From Fragum whitleyi (Eukaryota > Mollusca > Bivalvia > Cardiida > Cardiidae): 64,000 nt of DNA. Numbering within the stretch: the stretch's first letter is position 1; each line of letters starts with the position of its first letter. Below are positions 35,496 through 46,046 of the stretch, one piece after another. A program made the position numbers and the translations under genes. A model generated the notes under the pieces. That model made no database searches and was not told the DNA's origin. It saw only the letters and a program-made list of their open reading frames with translations. The stretch covers positions 16,543,526 through 16,607,525 of the forward strand of contig OX411545.1 of the NCBI GenBank assembly GCA_948146395.1, given 5' to 3'.

Positions 35496-35664
35496 GTCTA
35501 CTGTATAGTTTATATATATGTTTTATTTCAATAAAATAAAATAAAAAATATCTATATTTATGTATCGTTTTTCGTCAGCCGAATAACCTTCGTCTAACAA
35601 TAATTCAGAAAGTTTAATCATTTGGGGGCACAACGAGGTTTCTAAAGGCTTATTACTATAAAAT

Positions 35665-35738
35665 TGTTTTTCAACAAAAACCTAGTATTTAATGCTTAAA
35701 TCAGGCTGTTGATACGAGGTTTTTGTTGAAAAGCAGCG
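35665..35738. repeat. Inverted repeat
   Basis: TTTTTCAACAAAAACCTAGT pairs with CGAGGTTTTTGTTGAAAAGC across a short loop. Confidence 0.55.
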
Positions 35739-36967
35739 TTAAGTTTTCGTCAGAAGAAAATAAATCGTCGAACAAAAGAATATTTTTTACGATCTATGCC
35801 TTCAGCATTTTCTCCTTTTCCGAGTTGTACAAATACACTGTGTATTGACACAATTGTTGTTTTCGACTCTGTTTTCACTCTAATAGCCAAGACACAAATA
35901 TGACAAAATGTCGGTGACCATACGACCTAAGGTGAGTGTAATTTTTAGCTTGATCTGGATCTCTTTTAACGTGCTTATGTGACAAAACTTGGAGGTTGAT
36001 AACCAAACTTTTCACCATTTGCCGCAATATTTTCTGTGACAATGGAACATGGCAATAACTACAGGAGAATTGAGGGGTTCAGTTGTTATTTTTCTGACAT
36101 GGTAAAAGAAATTAACGCAGCTTTTCGTTACCGAAAAGGAACACATTTCATCTTGATAGTTTGCTGTATTCTACAGTTATACTTTTTCAATCAAAAGATA
36201 AAAAAAAATAAAACTTTCAACATAAAAGGCATCATTAAAGCGTTTTGTATATTGAGTATGTGAAAATGTCTATGTTCTGTTTAAATAACTATTAAGAAGT
36301 AGACGGAAATACATTGGTTTGATATGTCTGCTCGTCGATGAGTCCGTCAGCCTGTCCATCCTTACGTCGGTCATTAGACTATAAACATCCCTCATTACAT
36401 ATTAAAAACGTCGGGTAACTATTACGTTATCCCTCGCATCAGAGATTGAGTAGGTTATCCGGATTTTCAGACGCCTAAGATGGGGGCATAATTGCTTGAA
36501 GTGATTGGTGTCTAACGATGGATGTTATTACTTTACCACAGATTTCGTAAATGTTCAATATAGTTTCGGCTTTTGATTGCCTTTGCAGAAAAAATCATAT
36601 GCACTTCCTTGTTCTCAAATAATAATAAACAAATTATTGACGACCGGTTTACTTAGTTGTCAACAACTTTTATATCAGTTGAATTGAAATATATCTACTT
36701 CATCTAACAGATTCCTGAGTTTCAAATAAAACTCACATCTGTCACTTTCTGATATTGTTGTGTCACGTGATTCCCCTACCCCACCGTAGTCCTGTAAAAT
36801 AACCAGAGGAAAAACAGACGTGGCGACAGCGTGTCGGTAGCATTTATTAGTTTCACACTCATTTTCCCCCAAACGACACAATTTTAGACTTATTTTAAAG
36901 CTGTTTGTGTAAGATGGTTTAATAAAGATAAGATAAGTGTACAATTGAGCATAGAAAACATCAAGGT

Positions 36968-37010
36968 AAAAGAAGAAAATGCTGACTTTCAGCATTTTCT
37001 TCTTTTGACT
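36968..37010. repeat. Short perfect palindrome
   Basis: AAAAGAAGAAAATGCTGA followed by TCAGCATTTTCTTCTTTT. Same style as the palindrome at 7599-7647. Confidence 0.7.
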
Positions 37011-37480
37011 CATTGTTTTCCTATGCCAATCGAATAAGTTAAGTCAAAACCAAGTCTTGTTTGGAAAAGGATTTAAAGTTAATATAGAAATATAGAAGCT
37101 GTTCACACAGGTCTCACAACATTAACAATGAAGTGGTTTGTTGTTCGCATTGATTCATTTTCTCTAAATATATTTGTTTATCTCTAAATATATAACTGCA
37201 AGGCAAAATCAGGATTGATTGATACCTGAAGGTCATTCTTTAAAAGCTGTGCCAGTTCCCAAAAATCTTCATTACCCTTTGTCCGTACACAGTAAATCTC
37301 TTTGTTACAACTGTAATGCTCTACTCTTAGCCTGTGTCACATCGAACTATAACCGCTAGTCATTGTGTGTGTATGATTCGAATTACTTTATTTAGTGGAG
37401 TGTACGTATGCAGACCCCGACGTCTCAGTTAAGCTTCTTTAGAATGTTCATCAACTGACGCAGTGATGACAATCTACTTT

Positions 37481-37580
37481 GCCTCAAGAGCAGGAATCCA
37501 ATAATTTCCCCGTACTTAAATCAGAGATTTGCCTCAAGAGCAGGAATCCAATAATTTCCCCGTACTTAAATCAGAGATTT
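37481..37580 (+). repeat. Exact 50-bp tandem duplication
   Basis: GCCTCAAGAGCAGGAATCCA to AAATCAGAGATTT occurs twice head to tail with no mismatch. Either a recent event or an assembly artefact. Confidence 0.95.
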
Positions 37581-38320
37581 AAATATTGAACAATGAGTGG
37601 TGTTCCGTCATCATGAGAGGACGTGGAAGGCATGTAAGTTGGTACCATACCGACTACAGTTCCCAACAATGTCAAAAATACTACCACAACTCAGTGCATC
37701 ATTTCCTTGCCTGTCAATTGGTAATTTGTAAAGTTAAGATGATAAAAGATAGAGATATACGCATAATCAGCTGAACGACAATAATAAAGCATAACAACTC
37801 AAAATTTGTACATATAAATATGTACAGACCATATTATGCTATAGCATGTGAGCAAAAGTAATCTCATCAACTGATGACAGAAAGAATCTCCTCAGACCGA
37901 GAATATTCCCGTGGAAAAATGATAACATTATTTAAACTACAAAATAAGAATCTCTTAATGTAACTAACCTCTTTTAAATTGCTGAAGCTGATGTCTTTTC
38001 AAATGCGTCAGCCATTACCACATACGTTATCAAAATTCGCGTCAAAAGTCCACGGAGTACCTAAGTCATAACTAAAAACTCAGAAGTCAGTAGTCCTAAC
38101 TCGCAAGTAGTAAGTCAAAATTGCCCTCCAGTGCTTCCATAATTCACATTCGTAAAAAACGGCCTTTTATAAGACAGGACTTATTTTTTCTATATGTCTT
38201 ATAGAAGTAGTCTATACTAGTGTGGTCAATAAAAGGCCACCAATTCCTTTTCACAGACAAAAAGTCAACTTGGTTGATTTAGCTATTTTATATACTTGAA
38301 TATTTATAAGAAATGGATAC

Positions 38321-38422
<102 letters not shown>

Positions 38423-38597
38423 ATCGGAAGAAAGGAAAAGCAGATTCTACAACGTTTTTATTTATTTTCCTCAACCGGTTTCAATAATATCTTCAGGAGG
38501 ATAAAAAGACGTCGTCGACGTTAATGTCAATAGAAACGACGTTATACGTTTACGTTATATAATTAAAGGGACGTCACTCTCGGTAACGTCAAAAAAG

Positions 38598-40901
38598 TTA
38601 GTTTAGTTTAGGTTTTAAGAGATTTATAAACATCTTTTCCTTCATTCTTCGTGGTGCTATGCCATCTGTGTCCATTTTGTATATCGGAAATACATTAAAT
38701 CTTGGTTCTTGATCTGCACAATTGTCAATATGGCCGCTAACCCGGAGGATTCGGCGACTTGGATCTCGAATGTGATTTCGGTGGACAGACATACGTTTGC
38801 GGAGATCATTGGTTTCTCCAATATATTCTTTGTGGCATCCTCTACAAATAATTACATAGACAACATTTTTAACGTCACATGTCATGTCAAATTTGACCGT
38901 TATCTTTTTGTTGTTTTTTGATTGGAAGTATGTCCCTTCTAGCATGTGTGTACATAAGGCGCAATTTCCTCTCCCGCATCGAGACACTCTTGGAATATGA
39001 TCGTGTTCGCAAAATTTAGCTTTGGTGAGAATTCGCTTTAAATTCGGTGGTTGGCGTTTGCTTTTGATGACTGTATATTTTTGAAGTACATTTCTAATAT
39101 GAGTATCTCTGTTTAAAATGTTGATGTCCTGTAGTAATTGTGGAAATATTTCCGGATTTCTTGGATTGTGAGTGCTTACATATGGAATAATTTCTCTTTC
39201 GGTGTGGTTGTCTCTTTCTTTTAGTAACTTGTCACGCTTTAAAGATCTCGCCTTTTGTATTCCAGCTCTAATAAGGGTCAGTGGATACTTTTGTTTTTGT
39301 AGGAAAAATTCTAATTCAATGGCTCTTTGCTCAAACATGTGTGGTTTCGATATGATGGTTTTTAAACGTCTTGCGAGTGAGAACGGGATACTTGTTTTTA
39401 TATGTTTGGGGTGGCATGAGTTGAATAAAAGATATGTTTTGCTGTCTGTTGGTTTATAATAGATATCCGTTTCTAGTTTGTTACCTTCTTTTATAACAAG
39501 ACAGTCCAAAAATGGAAGTTTGTCATTATTTGAGTCCAATGTAAATTTGATATCGTCATGTAAGTGATTTAATATGTAATGGAGTGTTTTGAGATCCGAA
39601 TTCGGTTTCGACCAAGGTATGAAGCAATCATCTAAGAAACGTTTCCATGCGCGTTTGAATTCTGTACCAAAATCAGGACCAAATGTTTCATCTATTAGTT
39701 CGTATAATTTCTTTTCTAGAAAACCTATGGTTAAGGTAGCGTAAGTTGGGGCTACTTTTGTGCCCATGGCAGCTCCTTTGGTTTGCAAGTAGAATGATTT
39801 GTTGAACTGAAAAGTGTTATTAGATACGATGAATTCTAAAGAGTCAAGAATGAATTCATTTGTAAATCTTCGTGGAACTTCATGTCTGTATGTTTGTATC
39901 CAATATTGTACGGCTTGTAGACCCAACGTCTGATCAATGTTGGAATATAATGCTTCGACATCAAATGATGCTAAAATAGTGTTAATTGGAACTGTTTTTG
40001 GAAGTTGTCGAAGAAAATCCGTAGTGTCTTTTAAAAAACTTGGAACATGGTTAACTAAAGGCTTAAGAATGATATCAATGAGGTTACTGAGACGGTTTGT
40101 TTGACATACTGGTCCAGCAACAATTGGTCTAAGTTTTAAGTCGTTGACTTCTTTGATATTCACTACATAACTATTAGCCTGTTCACATGCTGTCTTGATT
40201 TTATAACTGTTATGCACTTTAGGTAGACCATAAAATTGACTAGGTTTTGACTCGAACTCCTTAAGATATTTGTACTCCTTATTTGTGAGACAATTCTTGT
40301 GTTTTTCCAAAAGTCGATTGTATCTTATGCGATCCATTTTCTGTGGGTCATTTTCTAGATGTTTGTAGTAAGTTGTATCATTTAAGATGTTTTCGATCAT
40401 TTGTTTGTAGTGTAGAGTGTCCATTATCACAACTGCCCCTCCCTTGTCGGCTTCTTTGATAATTATTTCTTTATCAGATGCTAGTGAATTCAAGGCTTGT
40501 CGTGCATTATGCGTTATGTTGCTTTTGATGGGTTGTTCTAGGATTTGAGTATTAGTGAGTGTTATATCATTGACATTTCTAACAAAATTATCAAGCGCTA
40601 TTGATCTTCCTAATTCCGGTGTCCATTGACTTTTGTTCCAAACAAGTGATTCTTCTTGATTTTCTATTCCATGGAAGTATTCTGCTAATCTAATGCGTCT
40701 TGTAAATTCGCATATATCTTCACTTATTTCATTTGTATTCCGTTTGGTTGGTGTAGGAGTAAATTTCAGTCCCTTTTCAAGAATCGATATTTGTTCAACG
40801 GAAAGTGATTTAGAAGATATGTTCAGAATTTTTATTTCTCTATGTTGGTTTTCGGGATTTATTGAGACGGTCGGCCTGGGTCCCGACCTCTGCCATCCCA
40901 T
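38598..40901 (-). CDS. Penelope-like reverse transcriptase with GIY-YIG endonuclease
   Basis: A 767-residue uninterrupted frame. Domains in order: EADKGGAVVIMD (about 150-161), FYGLPKVH (223-230), LRPIVAGP, SFDVEALYSNI (312-322, first catalytic Asp), TKGAAMGTKVAPTYA (375-389), RFLDDCF (421-427, catalytic Asp pair), LPFLDC (462-467), and YYKPTD. Then comes a Cys-rich linker, CGRGNCALC (642-650), and C-terminal GIY-YIG: VVYVIICRGC (680-689), EYIGETNDLRKR (692-703). This order is diagnostic of EN(+) Penelope-like retroelements. The start Met lies inside the end of ORF1 (43-nt overlap, different frame), so translation may need reinitiation or frameshift. All catalytic motifs are present, so the copy could be active. 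Expected role: target-primed reverse transcription of its own RNA. Confidence 0.95.
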   Translation of the reverse strand: MGWQRSGPRPTVSINPENQHREIKILNISSKSLSVEQISILEKGLKFTPTPTKRNTNEISEDICEFTRRIRLAEYFHGIENQEESLVWNKSQWTPELGRSIALDNFVRNVNDITLTNTQILEQPIKSNITHNARQALNSLASDKEIIIKEADKGGAVVIMDTLHYKQMIENILNDTTYYKHLENDPQKMDRIRYNRLLEKHKNCLTNKEYKYLKEFESKPSQFYGLPKVHNSYKIKTACEQANSYVVNIKEVNDLKLRPIVAGPVCQTNRLSNLIDIILKPLVNHVPSFLKDTTDFLRQLPKTVPINTILASFDVEALYSNIDQTLGLQAVQYWIQTYRHEVPRRFTNEFILDSLEFIVSNNTFQFNKSFYLQTKGAAMGTKVAPTYATLTIGFLEKKLYELIDETFGPDFGTEFKRAWKRFLDDCFIPWSKPNSDLKTLHYILNHLHDDIKFTLDSNNDKLPFLDCLVIKEGNKLETDIYYKPTDSKTYLLFNSCHPKHIKTSIPFSLARRLKTIISKPHMFEQRAIELEFFLQKQKYPLTLIRAGIQKARSLKRDKLLKERDNHTEREIIPYVSTHNPRNPEIFPQLLQDINILNRDTHIRNVLQKYTVIKSKRQPPNLKRILTKAKFCEHDHIPRVSRCGRGNCALCTHMLEGTYFQSKNNKKITVKFDMTCDVKNVVYVIICRGCHKEYIGETNDLRKRMSVHRNHIRDPSRRILRVSGHIDNCADQEPRFNVFPIYKMDTDGIAPRRMKEKMFINLLKPKLN

Positions 40902-41890
40902 AAAAAATGGTTGTCATCTTTTCTTTGTTGTGTTAGATCGTTTCTAGGATATTGTGTATTCCTTAATTTGAAATGTCCATTGTAGTTGAACTCTTCTCGA
41001 ATGGGACAGTTTTCTCCAGGATAAAGTTCTCTGTTTCTGTTTCTATTTATCGGGGCGCCATTGGCATATTGTGGTGTATTTGTTTGGTATTGTGTTTGAT
41101 TAAGATATGGTGGTCTGGTTACATTAGCATAAGACATTCGCGGTTCATTATTAGGAGATTGAGTTTTCGGTATTGTGTGATCCATATCTGTTTGTGAAAC
41201 TCGTCTAATTCTACGTTGTTCTTGTTCTCTTCTCTGAGGTCTCTGTACAGTTGTATTTACGTTGGGTTTTGGTCTTTGTCTCCATTGCTGTTCATGTTCT
41301 TTTCTTTCAGATCTTGGTTCATACTCTTTTAGGTATGGGTTTGAAGATTGATATTTGGTCCTGAATTCAGATTCATATAGTTGAAGAAAGGGTATGTTTT
41401 TTCTTTCAAGTATCTTGTGCGAAATAATTTCATTTCTTTTGACATCTTCGGTCCACCAGTTCTTAAGCTGTTCCCTTGTTTGACCTTTACTCTTTCTTTC
41501 AATGAGTGATATCATATTTTCATCGGCTGCTTGGTACTTTTGCAAATGGCTTCCTTTCAACAAATTTAATTTTTCAATTTCAAACTTGTAATAACAAAAA
41601 TCTTGGCGTTCTCTTCTTTTTGTTTGATCGTCAGTTTCTGACGGAATTCTTACGACTTGAAGTTTTTTTGGTATAACAACTGGTGTCATCTCAATCCATT
41701 TGCTATATGTCTCAGCGAGTAAATTGTTTCTGATATGCTGCCAGTAATGATCTCTTCTGAATTCTGTGATAAGGTGGTATATGTGGGAGAGACAGAGAGA
41801 CAGTTGAATGAAAGGATGAAAGAACATCTGAGGGATGTACGCTTTCAGCGCGAGAAACCGATAAATCTCCATTTTAGAATTGGCGAGCAT
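40859..41890 (-). CDS. PLE upstream ORF (ORF1), Arg/Gln-rich
   Basis: Open frame of 343 codons whose first ~48 codons are antisense to the plus-strand PLE fragment at 41,745-42,055, so the true start is probably internal, for example Met at 41,689 (MTPVVIPKK). The remaining ~275 residues are hydrophilic: a Lys/Glu region (TKRRERQDFCYYKFEIEK), then Arg/Gln/Pro/Asn-rich low complexity (RPQRREQEQRRIRR; LNQTQYQTNTPQYANGAP). This resembles an RNA-binding or capsid-like accessory protein, but no domain is recognised. It overlaps the RT frame by 43 nt. Confidence 0.6.
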   Translation of the reverse strand: MLANSKMEIYRFLALKAYIPQMFFHPFIQLSLCLSHIYHLITEFRRDHYWQHIRNNLLAETYSKWIEMTPVVIPKKLQVVRIPSETDDQTKRRERQDFCYYKFEIEKLNLLKGSHLQKYQAADENMISLIERKSKGQTREQLKNWWTEDVKRNEIISHKILERKNIPFLQLYESEFRTKYQSSNPYLKEYEPRSERKEHEQQWRQRPKPNVNTTVQRPQRREQEQRRIRRVSQTDMDHTIPKTQSPNNEPRMSYANVTRPPYLNQTQYQTNTPQYANGAPINRNRNRELYPGENCPIREEFNYNGHFKLRNTQYPRNDLTQQRKDDNHFLWDGRGRDPGRPSQ

Positions 41891-42055
41891 TCAAGCTCTG
41901 ATGTGAGATTTACGGTTTTAAAGAAGATGTACTCCGCAGACCGGACAGAGCGCCAAATCCATGAGTCAGCATGGATCAAAAGGCTACAAACTGTACAGCC
42001 ATTGGGTTGCAACGTAAAAGACGCGCAGTTCCACATAACGTTAGTTGACGTCTGA
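41745..42055 (+). pseudogene. Fragment of a second PLE: GIY-YIG domain
   Basis: Plus-strand frame with VVYVGETERQLNERMKEHLR, then a stretch ending AWIKRLQTVQPLGCNV. This corresponds to the C-terminal GIY-YIG of a PLE but is clearly different in sequence from that of the neighbouring intact element. It lacks RT. Downstream (to about 42,215) are typical PLE 3' sequences including CTTGAAAAAGGC..TTGCCGAAAT, a hairpin seen at PLE ends. It is joined head to head with the intact PLE. Confidence 0.75.
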
Positions 42056-42370
42056 TTATGCGCGGGAACGTCAACGTCGCCTGAACGTGCAAAAAACGAC
42101 GTTGACGTCATATCCTTTGTGAGATAAATTTAAAATGGCTGTATCAGTTAGAATTATTATGTAGTAGTGTTAAAATATTTTTCGTTTTCTTGAAAAAGGC
42201 ATTTTTTGCCGAAATATTGAATACTGAGTGTTTTATTGAATGTTTATTCTATTCCCTTCGGAAAAAAAATGTATATTATTGAAACCGATTGAGGAAAATA
42301 AATAAAAACGTTGTAGAATCTGCTTTTCCTTTCCTCCGATACTTTATTATAGCCCGTAGTGGGCCTTCAA

Positions 42371-42959
<589 letters not shown>

Positions 42960-42960
<1 letters not shown>

Positions 42961-43560
42961 ATCTTATATTTATGTAAATAGGCCAACCAGAAGTTTTCAG
43001 AAGGCGGTTCCTTTTTTTCCTGACGAGTCATATGTCGATGGCTCAGAGCTAAACAGTAGTACTGCTTATAAATAGGCAGTTACTACTACTTCGCACTGAC
43101 CCATCGATATGTGCATTTACAACAACAACAACAACAACAAAAGTAACATCAACAGCAACACTACTATAACCAACAATAAAAATAATTTCATCTTTTTTAT
43201 AATCTTATCTTGAATGACGGAAATTCATGACAATTTTGTCACTGATTTGAAAAAAACAACATTTCAAATTCAAAGGCGATTGGTTTTTTGTGGTTTCTCC
43301 AATTAAGTGTAACCCACATGCAATTAACCTTTGAATCGTAACATTAAAGCCATTAAGAGATGGGCTTAGTCTCTAATTAGCAGAGAAATCCAGAATTAAA
43401 TTGAAAGATGAGAAAACGCTCTTGGAGATATCAAGGACTTTCGATAGAAATTTTCGGAAACATGCTGGAGGGATCAGTGCAACACTATTGTAAGTGTCTA
43501 TAAATATATAGGCACTTACAATACTGTTTGCACAGATCCATCGTGCTTATATTAGATTAT
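42960..43560. repeat. Duplicated block P1 with two H2 palindromes
   Basis: Paralogous to 48,350-48,516 plus 50,300-50,980 (shared GTAACCCACATGCAATTAAC, TTAGTCTCTAATTAGCAGAG, AGAGAAATCCAGAATTAA). Contains H2 palindromes at 43,029-43,112 (ATGTCGATGGCTCAGAGCTA / CACTGACCCATCGATAT) and 43,462-43,546 (CAGTGCAACACTATTGTAAG / CTTACAATACTGTTTGCAC). It gives the unoccupied site AACAATAAAAATAATTTC for the LINE at 48,517. Confidence 0.8.
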
Positions 43561-43789
43561 AAGATGTGAAGAGATGACGTTTGGTTTAAACTTATTTATC
43601 ATACATCGTTTGGGAAACAAGTTACAACTTTGATTAATTCCTCTCGATCCTGCTTCCTGGAAAATTTCCCAGTGTTCGCGCCGAATATGTGGGCCAATGA
43701 ATGAACCAAGATCGATAGCCGCTCCCGGAAAACGAACTCAGGACCTTTGGGCCAAGCGGTCGACGCTCTAACCATAGATTATGGACAAT

Positions 43790-44230
43790 ATATGTGGTTT
43801 CGTGGAAGTATGAAATTAAAATCTCCTCTGACTCATGTATGAATCCTCTTCGCGTATTCATACAGTTTGATTAGGTTTTCAGTTTCAAACCTCAATAACA
43901 CCAACACATACTCTTTTCATCTCTTCATTGTTACTTTATCCTGTATGTACTTTAAACTTACCAATCTGTTTACAAAAAATTATGATGCAGTTATTCGTTC
44001 ATCTTTCTAAAAGCTGAATAATACAAATGTTCTCCAAATAAACATCGGATGAGCAGCAATTAGCAGCTGCACTTATAGTAATTAAAGGTACACGCTCGAT
44101 ATTACCGAAAAATGTTGAAAGCGGCGTAAAACTCGATTCAATCGATCAATCAATTCACATATTTCTTCCTGAAATAGATGAAAGCAAAACTTGAAAATGT
44201 GTTTTTATTTTGTCGACAAAAAGTCAAAAA
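43790..44230. repeat. Duplicated block X, copy 1 (with palindrome and SINE tail)
   Basis: Contains an inverted repeat (GAAGTATGAAATTAAAATC / GATTAGGTTTTCAGTTTCAA). At 44,027-44,092 it carries the subfamily-2 cassette, whose small reading frame is stopped at codon 5. At about 44,096-44,155 a SINE 3' tail (GAAAGCGGCGTAAAACTCGA) is inserted between CACGCT and TTCACATATTTC. Block copies at 53,595 and 58,890 lack that insertion. Confidence 0.7.
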
Positions 44231-44333
44231 AGTAAGAGATAACAAGTTGGATCTGTTGATTTATGACTCAATAAATAAAGTGATAATAGAGCCCCCACAG
44301 GAGATTATAATAAAATAAGTAAATTAAAAACTC

Positions 44334-44406
44334 TGGAGAATCCGGGTATCGATCCCGGTACCTCTCACATGCTAAGCGAGCGCTCTACCACTTGAGGTAA
44401 TTCCCC
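44334..44406 (-). tRNA. tRNA-Ala (AGC), copy 3, probably defective
   Basis: As copies 1, 2 and 4 except for one base: the A box reads TACCTCAAGTGG instead of TAGCTCAAGTGG. This changes G10 to C, breaks the first D-stem pair (10-25) and departs from the pol III A-box consensus. The AGC anticodon and B box are intact. Likely a pseudogene or weakly expressed. Confidence 0.8.
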
Positions 44407-45127
44407 GTATTTACACCAGTTCAGTCTTCAAATTTCAGTCTGAAAACATGTAGGCTGGAATGTTGAAATACTTAGTTGCATTCTTATTGTATTGCTTAAG
44501 GACGTCAAATTGTTTGTTTTCAAGCCGAAGTACGTTTAACGCAGCTACGATTCTTCGAGATATAAGCCAACACCCAATTTTAACCCAATGTGCAAAGGGC
44601 AACTTGACCTTATATTTTTTGCCTAGATGGCTTCCGTCGATGAAATTCGAACCTGGTATCCTCTGGCCCGAGGGCTGTGTCAAACAACAGACTCTAATTC
44701 TAGTTGTCTATGGGAAACCAAAATAGAGTTATTAAAGTTTAAATAACTTAATTATCTTCAGTGCCAAAGATAGAGGGAGCATTTTGATTATTTGAAAAAA
44801 AAAAATATATAAGAAAAATCGTTATTCCTTACTTAAACCCTTTGTTGTGGGTATTCATTTGAAACGTCTCGACGAGACGATTCAAATTAGAATCCACAAA
44901 ATACTGTTACATCGTAAAAATAAAGATTTCAGATTGGCTTTACCCTATCTTGACCCATGATCTTGTTGATCCATCTATGATTTCCAAAATATGAACAAAT
45001 ACGAAGCAATCACAAGTCACAATTTGAGTTTTACCAGTGTATTTATTTCTCTTTACCAAATCAAAGAGTAAACAAAACGTTCTAAGAATTAACACCAGAA
45101 GTGCAGCAATTAACAAATGCACTTAAG

Positions 45128-45284
45128 TTAAGGTTTTGGAACCGTAATAGTTCCGCAACATTTCGGAAAGTTTGATCTTTCACAATGTTAACAGAGGTTT
45201 CCTAATGAAAATCATTAGGAAACCTTGGTTAACACTGTTAAAGTTCCAAACAATTGCGGAACTATAACAGGTCCACTACCTTAA
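45128..45284. mobile_element. TTAA-flanked MITE inserted in the conserved cassette
   Basis: The 149-bp body starts GGTTTTGGAACCGTAATAGT and ends ACTATAACAGGTCCACTACC, with inverted termini (TAGTTCCGC / GCGGAACTA) and a central palindrome (GGTTTCCTAATG / CATTAGGAAACC). TTAA occurs on both sides (45,128-45,131 and 45,281-45,284). Copies A, B and D have a single TTAA here (AAGTTAATGAG), a direct empty site. The duplication is typical of the piggyBac group. Confidence 0.88.
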
Positions 45285-45749
45285 TGAGAGGTACACAATT
45301 ATCTAGTCGTTGCATATAAAAATGACTTTCGATAGGAAATCGTTCTCTGATTCTGTTGAGATAATTGTGGAACTTGCGAATCCGACGATTTTTAATTAGT
45401 TTTGAATATGAACGGAATAAAATTAGCAAATTAGGCGAACCACCGGTAATCTAAATCAAAATGGCATGACCGAGGTCAACGTTTGCATTCGATAACTTCG
45501 TAGCCACATGAGCTATAAATGGATCGAGTGGTTTCTGATTCTAGATGTTAGCTTTCGAACAGCACTTCTAAAACACTTACTTGCACTCATTAGAGGCAAT
45601 TTCAATTAGTACCCGCGACATAAGGTTTTGTAGATAGGTAAAGATTACAGACTTATGGACACACTCCAGACCTTTTGATTAAGCTCTAATTTCTTAATGG
45701 GATTAAACATCATTTAAACCAATTGCCAAACATAAGAATTTTACTCAAT

Positions 45750-45851
45750 TTTATTTCCATAAACACCATATTTTGAATTTTCGGTCATCTGACATTCATC
45801 AAGAAGGTCAGGTGACCGAAACTTCGAAAAAGAGTGTTTATGGAAATAAAT
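45750..45851. repeat. Palindrome
   Basis: TTTATTTCCATAAACACC...AGTGTTTATGGAAATAAA, with an inner pair GGTCATCTGAC / GTCAGGTGACC. In unit B the corresponding place has only ATTTCAATAAACACCC, so this is an insertion in unit C. Confidence 0.75.
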
Positions 45852-46046
45852 TTGACTAATTCCATGTTGATAGAGTTGCGGTTATTGTTCAAGATGGACG
45901 TCTATTTTTATCGTCTACATTTTTGAAAAGTTAGAAGGATATATCTTTGGAATAAAGAATTACTTTTTCAAACTGTAAGAAAAAATTTGTTGATTCAAAG
46001 TGTGTTCTTTAAATACGGACTTTATAAAATGGAATAATGAAATGAT

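Larger units (their letters stand above)
31871..38141. mobile_element. 6.27-kb TIR element with 6-bp target duplication
   Basis: The left end TATGGAAGCACTGGAGGGCA and the right end TGCCCTCCAGTGCTTCCATA are perfect inverted repeats for about 35 bp (through TTTTGACTTACTAC). They continue imperfectly to about 140 bp, with TTATGACTTAGG and GCGAATTTTGA in both arms. The hexamer ATTCAC lies directly outside both ends (31,865-31,870 and 38,142-38,147). The outer flanks join without the element in the paralogous stretch 47,894-48,215, the unoccupied site. The interior has no recognisable transposase, integrase or polymerase. It holds a pyrimidine-rich tract, TGACCTTGACC-type repeats, minisatellites and a few possible exons. 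TIR length and 6-bp duplication recall Polinton/Maverick, but the ends do not start with AG and the size is small. Family unassigned. Confidence 0.8.
44231..45750. repeat. tRNA-Ala unit C
   Basis: Third unit, with tRNA-like Ala gene at 44,334, inverted repeat 44,832-44,905 and cassette 45,080 split by a MITE. The rest (CATTCGATAACTTCGTAGCC, GAGCTATAAATGGATCGAGT) matches unit B. Confidence 0.75.

Noticed and set aside
36675..37013. 112-residue minus-strand ORF with a possible acceptor (TTATTTTACAG) inside
   Set aside because: No domain, overlaps a palindrome at its start and has no partner exon; left as unsupported.
41735..41890. First ~48 codons of the PLE upstream ORF as part of that protein
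   Set aside because: They are antisense to the plus-strand GIY-YIG fragment of another PLE, so the openness is probably accidental.
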